Source: Spirochaetia bacterium (GTDB lineage Bacteria; Spirochaetota; Spirochaetia; Treponematales; Breznakiellaceae). From it: a stretch of 30,082 nucleotides of DNA. The translations under genes and the position numbers were made by a program. Shown piece by piece: positions 1 to 8,261 of the stretch. The stretch is from positions 1 to 30,082 of the forward strand of contig BOBI01000006.1 in the NCBI GenBank assembly GCA_026002305.1, written 5' to 3'. Numbering within the stretch: position 1 is the stretch's first letter; each line of letters starts with the position of its first letter. Under the pieces are notes generated by a model, which saw nothing but the letters and a program-made list of their open reading frames with translations, did no database searches and was not told the DNA's origin.

Positions 1-903
1 GGCTGGGAATCAGGCGAGCTTGATGCAATGACAGTCAACTCCTGTTCATCTTGCGGTGCGGAAATCGTCGGGGACAAAAACACCGTCGCAACAATTTGCC
101 CATATTGCGGTAATACACAAATAGTTCAGGCAAGGGTTACCGATATGCTCAAGCCCGACTATGTTATCCCCTTTAAGCTGGACAAAAAGGCGGCTAAAGC
201 GGCCCTTAAGAAATTCTATGCGAAAAAACGATTGTTGCCAAAATTCTTTGAGCAGGAAAACCACATAGACAGCATTACCGCTATTTATGTACCGTTCTGG
301 CTATTCGATGCCGATACCACCGTCCATATACACTACAACGCTACCAAAGTTACACATTCGTCGGACTCAAGCTACAACTATACCAAAACCGGCCATTATT
401 CCTGCGTTAGGGACGGTTCCCTAAGTTTCAAACGGATTCCTGTTGACGGTTCTAAAAAAATGGACGACACCTACATGGACTCCATCGAGCCTTTCGATTA
501 CACGCAGATGAAAGAATTTTCCAGCGCTTACCTTTCGGGATATTTGGCGGATAAATATGATGTTGATGCCGAGCAGAGCAAACCCCGCGCAAACGAGCGG
601 ATCAAGGAGTCTGTAGAAACTGAATTCCGCAAAACGCTTTCCGGTTACACTTCGGTTGCGGTTGCAAACACCCGCATACAATTTTCAGGCGGCACTGTAC
701 ACTACGCTCTTTTACCCGTATGGATGCTTAACACAAAATACCAGGGGCAAATGTATGCTTTTGCAATGAACGGTCAAACCGGAAAACTTATTGGAAAACT
801 TCCAGTGGGCAAGGGCAGATTTTGGGGTTATTTCGGGGGAATCGCCGGTATCATCGGCGGCATTGCTACGGCGCTTATGGTGGCATTAAGGATATTCTTA
901 TGA
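1..903 (+). CDS. Zinc-ribbon membrane protein (5' end cut by window edge)
   Basis: The reading frame is open to the first base of the window, so the methionine at 28 is probably internal and the gene starts outside. A zinc ribbon of two CxxC pairs, CSSCG and CPYCG, spans roughly residues 6-29 of the visible part. A soluble region of about 230 residues with many Tyr, Phe and Trp residues follows, and a Gly/Ile/Ala-rich transmembrane segment lies at the very C-terminus. This layout is seen in bacterial proteins annotated as TFIIB-type zinc ribbon-containing; their biochemical role is not established. The stop codon overlaps the start of the next gene (ATGA), so the two are translationally coupled. 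Paired zinc-ribbon and TPM proteins suggest a joint envelope role, which is inference. Confidence 0.8.
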   Translation, partial: GWESGELDAMTVNSCSSCGAEIVGDKNTVATICPYCGNTQIVQARVTDMLKPDYVIPFKLDKKAAKAALKKFYAKKRLLPKFFEQENHIDSITAIYVPFWLFDADTTVHIHYNATKVTHSSDSSYNYTKTGHYSCVRDGSLSFKRIPVDGSKKMDDTYMDSIEPFDYTQMKEFSSAYLSGYLADKYDVDAEQSKPRANERIKESVETEFRKTLSGYTSVAVANTRIQFSGGTVHYALLPVWMLNTKYQGQMYAFAMNGQTGKLIGKLPVGKGRFWGYFGGIAGIIGGIATALMVALRIFL

Positions 904-2114
904 AAAAAAGTTTTTCAATTTTCTGGACAATATTTGTTCTTATGTTCCTGCCTGCAGCTATTTTTTCACAAGACAAGTATGTAATTGATAATGGAAACCG
1001 CTTAAACGAAAGTGAAATAAACGCTCTTAACGAAAGGCTTACCTCAATAAAAAATACCTATAAATTTAATGTGGTAATTCTAACCGAAAAGGAAATGGCC
1101 GACTGGGAAGAGGAGGAACTTTTCGCAGACAATTTTTTTAATGATAAATTTGGCTACGAAAGCCCCGGCGTGCTTTTAATCTGGGGCGTGAATCTTGGCT
1201 GGCTAATCTTAACTTACGGCAGAGGGCCCATGGGCGGGAATGCTATAATAGACAAAGACGCACTTATTGAGGCAGGCAAAGATTATCTTGTCAATTATCT
1301 TATTTCGGATACCAATAGAGCATTCAGCGCCTTTATTGACGATGTAGAAAAATATCTCGTTCATGCGGCACAAAAAATTTATGTCAATGACGGCCTGCAT
1401 ATTTTAACCGGCGATCAAATTAACGCGCTTAATGAAAGGATTACGGCAATTAAAAACGCCTACGACTTTGATGTTGTTCTTGTTAGCGAAGAGAGCATAT
1501 ACGGCGAAGAACCAATGGTTTACGCCGATGACTTCTTCGATTACCGGTACGGCGGTTTTGGCAATGGTGAAAATGGCGGCGTACTAATGCTATGGGTAAA
1601 GGATATCAGGTGGGCATGGTTCAGCGGATTCGGCCTAACCCCGCTTGGCGGCGAAACCGTTTTTAACGATTTTACCATTGGGGTATGCGACAAACACATT
1701 GACAAGTATCTTAAAGCCGACGAGGGCGGCGTCGATGATATATACGGTATGTATAACCGCTTTCTTGACGATGCTGAAAAATTCCTAAAACTTGCGGCAC
1801 AGGGAAAAAGCTATAACGTCCTTTACGAATACCTGCATGTCTTTTTAATTATCCTATGGGCAATAGCCCTGCTCACCAGTCTTATTGTTGTAAATGTATG
1901 GAAGGTCGGAATGAATACCGCACTTGGAAGCAGGGAAGCCGCCGCCTACATAGTGCCGGGGAGTCTTAAAGTTACCAATAAAAACGACATCTTTTTATAC
2001 AGCACCGTATCTAAAACAGCAAAGTCTTCTTCTTCTTCAAGCGGGGGACGCAGCGGAGGTTCCCACCGCTCCAGTTCAGGAAGAAGCCACAGCGGCGGCG
2101 GCGGCAGGCATTAA
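900..2114 (+). CDS. Tandem TPM-domain membrane protein (YgcG/DUF477 family)
   Basis: 404 residues. The ATG at 900 overlaps the upstream TGA and is followed by a signal peptide (MKKSFSIFWTIF...IFSQ, about 23 residues); a longer frame reaching back to 822 has no comparable start. Two TPM domains lie in tandem, about 27-155 and 160-315. Their homology is visible in the paired helices INALNERLTSIKNTY and INALNERITAIKNAY, each followed by a beta strand of the type FNVVILTE / FDVVLVSE. A transmembrane helix is near 335-360, and a low-complexity Ser/Gly/His/Arg tail closes the protein. TPM proteins are usually exported and membrane-anchored, with proposed roles in envelope maintenance or photosystem repair. 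Most bacterial members carry one TPM domain, so the duplication is notable. Confidence 0.85.
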   Translation: MKKSFSIFWTIFVLMFLPAAIFSQDKYVIDNGNRLNESEINALNERLTSIKNTYKFNVVILTEKEMADWEEEELFADNFFNDKFGYESPGVLLIWGVNLGWLILTYGRGPMGGNAIIDKDALIEAGKDYLVNYLISDTNRAFSAFIDDVEKYLVHAAQKIYVNDGLHILTGDQINALNERITAIKNAYDFDVVLVSEESIYGEEPMVYADDFFDYRYGGFGNGENGGVLMLWVKDIRWAWFSGFGLTPLGGETVFNDFTIGVCDKHIDKYLKADEGGVDDIYGMYNRFLDDAEKFLKLAAQGKSYNVLYEYLHVFLIILWAIALLTSLIVVNVWKVGMNTALGSREAAAYIVPGSLKVTNKNDIFLYSTVSKTAKSSSSSSGGRSGGSHRSSSGRSHSGGGGRH

Positions 2115-2131
2115 AGGTATACCGGCAATAT

Positions 2132-2776
2132 ATGAAAACAATTTTATGTTTTGGCGATTCAAATACTTACGGTTACATTCCCGCATCGGGGGATCGCTAC
2201 GATCATAAAACACGCTGGCCTATGGTCCTAAAAGAAATTTTAAACAAAGGCTGTGATGGCGGTAATCCCGCATGGTGGGTTGTGGAAGAAGGCCTTAACG
2301 GCAGAACAACTTCGTTTGACGATCCGGTGGAGCTTGACAGGAACGGTCTTAAAATAATCACGCCTATTTTAAAAAGCCATAAACCGGTTGATATTGTGGC
2401 GGTTATGCTTGGCACAAACGACTTAAAGCGCCGCTTTAATCCTTCGGCTTACGACATTGCCCAAGGTATGTTAAATGTTGTCAAAGCCGTGCAGTACTCC
2501 GAAACAGGTCCCGCAGACGCGCCGCCTAAAGTTCTGGTCATTTGCCCGCCGCCTGTCAGCGAGATGCCATTCTTCGATGATGTTTTTTCAGGCAGCGCGC
2601 CGGTTTCCAAAAAGCTGTCAGGTTATTATAAGCAGATAGCTTGCGAAGCCGGAGTAGAATTTTTAGATGCTGGAACTGTCATAAAAAGCAGCGCCAAAGA
2701 CGGCATTCACCTTGAAGCGGAAGAACACAGAAAACTAGCCTGCGCCGTTGCGGAAGTGGTACGAAAAGAATTCTAA
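2132..2776 (+). CDS. SGNH/GDSL-family hydrolase (arylesterase-like)
   Basis: 214 residues with all four SGNH blocks: GDSNTYG with nucleophile Ser10, the Gly of GLNGRTT near residue 55, LGTND at 93-97 (oxyanion Asn), and DGIH at 190-193 giving the Asp-His of the triad. The product is a cytosolic serine esterase or acylhydrolase; no signal peptide is visible. The substrate cannot be read from sequence, but the family includes arylesterases and carbohydrate acetyl-esterases. It starts 17 nt after the TPM gene; the nearest purine-rich stretch (AAAGG at the upstream stop) is rather far from the ATG. The stop TAA overlaps the stop of the convergent argC by 4 bp. Confidence 0.88.
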   Translation: MKTILCFGDSNTYGYIPASGDRYDHKTRWPMVLKEILNKGCDGGNPAWWVVEEGLNGRTTSFDDPVELDRNGLKIITPILKSHKPVDIVAVMLGTNDLKRRFNPSAYDIAQGMLNVVKAVQYSETGPADAPPKVLVICPPPVSEMPFFDDVFSGSAPVSKKLSGYYKQIACEAGVEFLDAGTVIKSSAKDGIHLEAEEHRKLACAVAEVVRKEF

Positions 2777-3900
2777 AACAGTGCGGGCGCGGCGGTAAGA
2801 CCCGCTGATTCGTCAAAGCCAAAAATAATATTCATATTTTGCACAGCCTGACCCGCCGCGCCTTTAACCATGTTGTCTATGGCGCTTACCACTATTAAGG
2901 CGCTTCCGCTGTAATCAATGTGAACGGAAATATCGCAAAAGTTTGAATGACGCACCGCCCCGGTAGAGGCGAATAGCCCTAACGGTAACACTCGGACAAA
3001 GTGTTCATTCTTATAAAATTCGCAATACACGGAATGTATTTTCTCAAGGCGTTCTTTTATTTCTGTCGTGGCGGGACGCGGCGCGTTATGTGCAATTTTA
3101 GAATCACTAGGATTGGCTTCGTGTAAGGGTATATAAATTGTACTTAAAATACCCCTGTTCATAGGCGCCAAATGCGGTGTAAAAATAACAGGCCGCACAG
3201 TATTGTTTGTTGTCTTTTCCATCATCTGAAAATTCCGGCTTATTTCAGGAGTATGCCTGTGCGCTCCAACTTTGTACGGCTTAACCGAATCCGCACATTC
3301 GGCAAAGTGATAAGCGCGGTTTAGCCCGCGCCCGCCGCCTGTTATGCCGCTTGCCGCGTCTACAATTACTGTACCACAGGCAGCGATGCCGCGTACAAGC
3401 GCCGGCATCGCGCCAAGGCTTGCTGCCGTAGGATAGCAGCCCGGATTCCCTATAATTACCGCGCCCTTTTGTGCTTTTGCGGCGTCTTTTATTTTCTGTC
3501 TGTTTAATTCACATAAACCATAAATTGAATTTTCATGTAACTCTTTATACTTATATGATTTATCGTACCATGCGTTATACGTTGACTCGTCGCCATCGAA
3601 ACGAAAATCGGCGGATAGATCAATAAATGGCTTGCCGGTATCAAAACATTTTTTTGCAAAATCCTCGCCGACACTGTGTGGAAGAGCCGCAAAAACACAA
3701 TCGCTTTTTTCGATAGCCGCAGCAGAATCAACAAGCAAAGCGGGAACCACATTAAAAAAATTAGGGTATATTTCGGTAATATTTTTACCTTCGCTGCTTG
3801 TTGAAGATAAAAACAGTTTTGTTACATTCGGATGCGCCGACAATATGCGCACAAGTTCCGCGCCGGCATAGCCTGTAGAGCCGATAATACCGCATACCAT
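2773..3900 (-). CDS. argC: N-acetyl-gamma-glutamyl-phosphate reductase
   Basis: 375 residues. ArgC catalyses the NADPH-dependent reduction of N-acetylglutamyl-5-phosphate to the semialdehyde, the third step of arginine/ornithine synthesis. The N-terminal Rossmann loop GSTGYAGAEL (residues 8-17) and the catalytic-cysteine motif GNPGCYPTA with Cys155 are plain. The His-rich HRHTPEI segment typical of the substrate site also follows. A strong RBS (AGGAGG, 7 nt before the ATG) fixes the start. The length slightly exceeds the usual 310-350 residues. It lies 54 bp downstream of ffh on the same strand and may be read with it or from its own AT-rich leader. No other arg genes are in the window. Confidence 0.95.
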   Translation of the reverse strand: MVCGIIGSTGYAGAELVRILSAHPNVTKLFLSSTSSEGKNITEIYPNFFNVVPALLVDSAAAIEKSDCVFAALPHSVGEDFAKKCFDTGKPFIDLSADFRFDGDESTYNAWYDKSYKYKELHENSIYGLCELNRQKIKDAAKAQKGAVIIGNPGCYPTAASLGAMPALVRGIAACGTVIVDAASGITGGGRGLNRAYHFAECADSVKPYKVGAHRHTPEISRNFQMMEKTTNNTVRPVIFTPHLAPMNRGILSTIYIPLHEANPSDSKIAHNAPRPATTEIKERLEKIHSVYCEFYKNEHFVRVLPLGLFASTGAVRHSNFCDISVHIDYSGSALIVVSAIDNMVKGAAGQAVQNMNIIFGFDESAGLTAAPALF

Positions 3901-3954
3901 TATAGAGCCTCCTATATTATCTATAACTTTCTATAATTTAATTTTTATAATCCA

Positions 3955-5289
3955 TTACCTTGCGCACAGTGCGGCCTGCATTGCGGCGGGATTTTTGCTA
4001 AACTTTGACATTTTTTTCATCATAGAGCGGGTTTTTTCAAATTGCTTTATTAAGCGCGCAACTTCCGCAACCGATGTCCCCGACCCCCGCGCGATACGGG
4101 CGCGGCGAGACGGCCCTATTATTAAATAATTCGCCCGTTCTTTTTTTGTCATAGATGATAAAATTACTTCTTGTTTTTTGAAATCGGCTTTATCAATGTC
4201 TTTTTCATTTACCTGTCCCTGCATTCCGGGAATCATATCTAGCATTGATTGAATACTGCCCATCTTTTTTATGGCGCGTAACTGGGCAAGCCAATCTTCA
4301 AGCGTTACCGTTTCTTTTTCTATTTTCTTTTGAAGCTCCGCCGCTTCTTTTTGATCTATTACTTCCTGCGCTTTTTCTACAAGGCTTACAACATCGCCCA
4401 TTCCCAAAATTCTGCCGGCAAAACGTTCAGGGTGAAAAAGCTCAAAGTCTTCCGGTTTTTCACCTGTTCCTACAAACTTCAACGGCTTTCCGGTTACGGT
4501 TTTTAACGAAAGCGCCGCGCCGCCCCTTGTGTCGGAATCGAACTTTGTTAATACAACACCCGTTAAACCGATTTTTTCGTCAAATGTTTTAGCAATGTCG
4601 CACGCGGATTGTCCTGTCATTGAATCGGCGACAAGCAAAAGCTCGTCAGGATTTGCCGCTTTCTTTAAACGCGCAAGCTCGTCCATCATAACTTCGTCAA
4701 TCTGCATACGTCCGGTTGTATCAACAACTATCGTGTTTATCATATTTTTCTTTGCCCACGACAACGCGTTTTTAAACACAACCGACGAATCTTTCGCCCC
4801 GTCTTCTTTATATACAGGAATGTTAATTTGCACGCCTAACACCGATAACTGCTCGACAGCCGCAGGGCGCACAAGATCGCAGGCAACAAGTAAAGGCGTG
4901 CGCCCTGCTTTTTTTAGACGCAGCGCAAGTTTTGCGCTGCTTGTTGTTTTACCGGAACCCTGCAAGCCCAGCATTAAAATTACGGAAACCGTATCAGGAT
5001 TTTTTAACACTACATCCTGATCGCCGCCGCCTAAAAAAGCAACAAGTTTGTCATGAACTATTTTAACAAACTGCTGTCCCGGGTCTACGGCGCGTAACAC
5101 TTTTGCTCCCTGCGCTTCCTCTATTGTCGAATTGACAAAACGGCGCACAACGCGCAGATTTACATCCGCTTCCAACAGCGCCGTTTTAATTACGTCTACC
5201 GCGTCGGCAATATTTTTTTCGGTTATCTGCGATTTACCTGTTACAAACTTAAACGCGTCTTGTACGCCCGAAGTTAATTTATCAAACAT
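3955..5289 (-). CDS. ffh: Signal recognition particle protein Ffh (SRP54)
   Basis: 444 residues, the normal length. This GTPase binds signal sequences together with 4.5S RNA and delivers ribosomes to FtsY at the membrane. Domains in order: N domain (1-95), G domain with G1 GLQGSGKTT (108-116), DTTGR (190-194) and TKFD (248-251), then the RGGAALS and GTGEKPEDFE elements. The methionine-rich M domain (about 300-440) carries the SRP-RNA binding segment around GSGTSVAEVARLIKQFEK. RBS AGGA lies 5 nt before the ATG. It sits downstream of lon and the small lipoprotein gene with only 26 bp before its start codon, so it is probably cotranscribed with them. The 4.5S RNA gene was not found here. Confidence 0.97.
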   Translation of the reverse strand: MFDKLTSGVQDAFKFVTGKSQITEKNIADAVDVIKTALLEADVNLRVVRRFVNSTIEEAQGAKVLRAVDPGQQFVKIVHDKLVAFLGGGDQDVVLKNPDTVSVILMLGLQGSGKTTSSAKLALRLKKAGRTPLLVACDLVRPAAVEQLSVLGVQINIPVYKEDGAKDSSVVFKNALSWAKKNMINTIVVDTTGRMQIDEVMMDELARLKKAANPDELLLVADSMTGQSACDIAKTFDEKIGLTGVVLTKFDSDTRGGAALSLKTVTGKPLKFVGTGEKPEDFELFHPERFAGRILGMGDVVSLVEKAQEVIDQKEAAELQKKIEKETVTLEDWLAQLRAIKKMGSIQSMLDMIPGMQGQVNEKDIDKADFKKQEVILSSMTKKERANYLIIGPSRRARIARGSGTSVAEVARLIKQFEKTRSMMKKMSKFSKNPAAMQAALCAR

Positions 5290-5315
5290 AATTCCTCACT
5301 TTTTGTTTCGCTGCA

Positions 5316-5687
5316 TTACTTTTTTTCCCAACTGCCGTTCATCCACATATACCCGCTTTCCCAAGGCAAACCATAAATTACCATGTAATAAAAAAAAGTA
5401 AAATACGATACTTTAATGGTTTCGCCGCCGTGTTTAATATTCATCGTACCAAAACTTGCCGTACACGGCGCAACAAAGCTCCAATCGGCAGCGCCGTCTT
5501 CTTTCCAATAGATTTTATCGCTATCAATTTTTAAAATCATTTTTTTGTTTATAAAATTTATTTCACAGTCTTTCTTCCATTCGCCTTGTGTGGAAATATC
5601 ATTATAAACCGGCGAATCGCAGGAAGAAAAAGAAATAAAAACACAGAGAAAGAAAACACTCCTAAAAAAATTACTGCGGCAATGCAA
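5316..5687 (-). CDS. Small predicted lipoprotein, unknown function
   Basis: About 123 residues. No ATG is available. I chose the TTG at 5687 because AGAGG lies 9 nt upstream; a second TTG at 5705 would add six residues. Either start overlaps the 3' end of lon (17 bp for this one). The N-terminus is a lipoprotein signal: Arg-containing n-region, hydrophobic core SVFFLCVFISF, then FSSC as a relaxed lipobox of the spirochaete kind. The mature part is small, rich in Trp, Tyr, Lys and Asp, with no domain I recognise. Its position between lon and ffh suggests it travels in their operon rather than shares their function. Confidence 0.65.
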   Translation of the reverse strand: MHCRSNFFRSVFFLCVFISFSSCDSPVYNDISTQGEWKKDCEINFINKKMILKIDSDKIYWKEDGAADWSFVAPCTASFGTMNIKHGGETIKVSYFTFFYYMVIYGLPWESGYMWMNGSWEKK

Positions 5688-8055
5688 TTTGCAGCACCTC
5701 TTCAAACCGCTCTACAGGATGAAACTCTATTCCTTTTTTAACATTGTCAGGAATGTCATCAAGGTCACGAAGGTTTTGTCTAGGGATAATAATATGTTTA
5801 GACTTGTTACGCTGAGCCGCCACCGTTTTTTCTTTTAACCCGCCAATCGGCAACACCTGCCCGGTAAGGCTTAATTCGCCGGTCATTGCAAGGTTAGGCG
5901 CAATTTGTTTTTTGCTAAACAACGAAAGCAGAGCTACGGCCATAGTGATACCCGCCGAGGGGCCGTCTTTCGGCGTTGCGCCTTCCGGTATGTGCAAATG
6001 TATATGGTTTTTTTCAAACCATTCTGAGGGAAGCCCGAATCTTTCCGTACCAAGTTTTCGGGAGTATGACATTGCAATAGCCGCGGATTCTTTCATTATA
6101 TCGCCCATTTTTCCGGTTAACGTAAAACCTTCTTTTCCGGGCATGGATGTTGCCTCAATTACAAGCGTGTCGCCGCCCATATTTGTCCACGCAAGTCCCA
6201 CCGACATACCCGGGCGGTCGGCCTTTTTGTAAACGCCTTCCGGAAAAACCGGTTTGCCTAAATGTTTTTCTATTTCTATTTTACCAATCTCGAATACTTT
6301 ATTTGTTTCTTTCCTTTTGTCGCTAGCGTTATGCGATTTTTCTTCTGTTTCTTCAACGATAACTTTTGCAATCTTGCGGTGTATCTTATCAAGATTTTTT
6401 TCAAAGTTGCGCACACCGGCTTCCCGCGAGTAACCGTTGGCAATATGTAAAAGAGACTCTTTTGTATACCGGACCTGCTTTTTTTGAAGACCGTTTTTTT
6501 CAAGGCTTTTCGGCAAAAGATAGTTACGCGCAATTTCCAGCTTCTCCGTGTCTATATAGCCGGGCAGCTCTATAATTTCCATGCGGTCTATTAACGGAAC
6601 AGGTATTGTATCAAGTGTGTTGGCTGTAACAATAAAGAATATGTGTGATATATCAAAAGGCAGATCCAAATAATGATCCCTAAAGTTGACGTTTTGTTCG
6701 GGATCAAGAACTTCGAGTAAGGCGCTTGCCGGATCGCCCTGAAAGCTCGCTCCCATTTTGTCAATTTCGTCGATCATGAAAACAGGATCTTTCACTTTGC
6801 ATACTTTAAGCCCCTGCAAAATTTTACCCGGCATAGCGCCGATATATGTACGCCTGTGTCCCTTTATTTCCGCTTCGTCCCTCATGCCGCCGACAGAAAA
6901 TCTGAAGAATTCTTTGCCAAGGGAGTGCGCGATAGACTTACCCACGGAAGTCTTACCCACACCCGGCGGACCTGCCAGACAAATAATTGTACCACGGTTA
7001 TCTTTGCGCAGTTTTCTAACCGCCAAATATTCCACGATACGGTTCTTGACGTCAGTTAACCCGTAATGATCGGCTTCTAGAATCGCGCTTGCCTTTTTAA
7101 GATCAAAGTGTTCAGGCGGCGGATCCAGCCACGGAAGGGAGGCAATCCAGTCAAGATAATTGCGCGTAACGGTAAACTCCGAGGAATTAGTTTCCATCAT
7201 GCTAAACTTTTCAAGCTCTTGATCAATGACTTCTTTTATCTCGCCGTCAAAATTGAAGGTGTTAAACTTTTCTTTTAAGCGGTTAGCTTCCGATTCTTTA
7301 ATATCGACGGCAAGACCTAATTCTTTTTTTATCGCCTTCATTTCTTCTTTCAGAAAATATTCACGCTGATTCTTTTCAACTTTTTGATTTATTTCAAACT
7401 GAATTTTCTTTTGTATGCGCAGTACTTCCTGTTCCTTTTTTATAAAAACAAAAACCTGTTCCAGACGTTTGCGTACATTTGGTATTTCAAGAATATTTTG
7501 CTGGGCGGTTTTTTCTATATTTAAAATACTTGCGATAAAATCCGCTATTTTCCCCGGGTGATCGATATTGATCATGTTAAGACGCATCTCTTCTGAAAAC
7601 ATAGGATTGTTTTCAGAAATAAGTTTCATCTCGCTTATGATTGCGCGGGTAAGCGCTTTTACCTCGCCGGAATTTTCTTCTTCATCATCAATATACACAA
7701 CAGCCGCAACCATAGGAGTGCTGTCGTTAAGTGTCTTTTTTATTTTAAACCGTTTAATCGTGGAAATAAAAATATTAAGGCCGCCCTCCGGCAAATTGAT
7801 TTTTTTTACAATTTTTGCAACCGTGCCGAATTTGTATAATGACGAAATCGTAGCCGCGTCGACTTCCTGCTTAAAAAGCACCAGCCCTATATAGCCGTCG
7901 CCCGCAAGAGCATCTTCCACAACTTTTACATCAAGGGGATTCCCTATCATAATAGGCGTAAAAATACCCGGAAAAATCGGCCGCCCCACCAATGCCACAA
8001 TAGGAAGTTTTACCGGTAACACTTGATCTATTGGAATTACACTCTTTTCGCTCAT
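5671..8055 (-). CDS. lon: ATP-dependent protease La
   Basis: 794 residues, close to E. coli Lon (784). The order is complete: LonN substrate domain (about 15-205), a coiled-coil linker, the AAA+ module with Walker A GPPGVGKTS (362-370), Walker B PVFMIDEIDKMG (424-435), then the Lon protease domain. Catalytic Ser700 lies in PKDGPSAG and catalytic Lys743 in GGLKEKT. The 43-residue spacing equals that of E. coli Ser679/Lys722. The frame stays open to 8166, but the ATG at 8055 has AGGGACAGGG before it, starts at the usual N-terminus, and lies downstream of a probable promoter. The cytosolic hexamer degrades misfolded and regulatory proteins. First gene of the lon-lipoprotein-ffh run. Confidence 0.95.
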   Translation of the reverse strand: MSEKSVIPIDQVLPVKLPIVALVGRPIFPGIFTPIMIGNPLDVKVVEDALAGDGYIGLVLFKQEVDAATISSLYKFGTVAKIVKKINLPEGGLNIFISTIKRFKIKKTLNDSTPMVAAVVYIDDEEENSGEVKALTRAIISEMKLISENNPMFSEEMRLNMINIDHPGKIADFIASILNIEKTAQQNILEIPNVRKRLEQVFVFIKKEQEVLRIQKKIQFEINQKVEKNQREYFLKEEMKAIKKELGLAVDIKESEANRLKEKFNTFNFDGEIKEVIDQELEKFSMMETNSSEFTVTRNYLDWIASLPWLDPPPEHFDLKKASAILEADHYGLTDVKNRIVEYLAVRKLRKDNRGTIICLAGPPGVGKTSVGKSIAHSLGKEFFRFSVGGMRDEAEIKGHRRTYIGAMPGKILQGLKVCKVKDPVFMIDEIDKMGASFQGDPASALLEVLDPEQNVNFRDHYLDLPFDISHIFFIVTANTLDTIPVPLIDRMEIIELPGYIDTEKLEIARNYLLPKSLEKNGLQKKQVRYTKESLLHIANGYSREAGVRNFEKNLDKIHRKIAKVIVEETEEKSHNASDKRKETNKVFEIGKIEIEKHLGKPVFPEGVYKKADRPGMSVGLAWTNMGGDTLVIEATSMPGKEGFTLTGKMGDIMKESAAIAMSYSRKLGTERFGLPSEWFEKNHIHLHIPEGATPKDGPSAGITMAVALLSLFSKKQIAPNLAMTGELSLTGQVLPIGGLKEKTVAAQRNKSKHIIIPRQNLRDLDDIPDNVKKGIEFHPVERFEEVLQIALPQ

Positions 8056-8083
8056 AGCCCTGTCCCTTTTTTTAAATTTTTTG

Positions 8084-8112
8084 TCTATATTAAATATGTC
8101 AAAAATTCGCAA
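8084..8112 (-). promoter_or_regulatory. Probable sigma-70 promoter of lon
   Basis: On the - strand TTGCGA (8112-8107) and TATAGA (8089-8084) are separated by 17 bp. Transcription would begin about 20 bp before the chosen lon ATG, which supports that start over the longer reading frame. No CIRCE or other heat-shock palindrome was seen nearby. The rest of the 206-bp divergent gap (8056-8261) between lon and the FIST gene shows only the good FIST RBS. Confidence 0.45.
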
Positions 8113-8261
8113 AAGAAACAAGAATTCTGAATTGCCGCCGTAAAGCGCAATGCGGATAATTGACATGGCTGCCTAAATTTGGTACCGTATCTGCAAGTAG
8201 TACAAAATTTTCAATATTTTGCTAGACACATTAAACTTGCCTGTTACAGAGGAGAGGTACT

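Noticed and set aside
8056..8166. N-terminal extension of Lon by 37 residues
   Set aside because: The extension is not Lon-like, has no RBS, and overlaps the probable promoter; the ATG at 8055 has a good RBS and gives a normal N-terminus.
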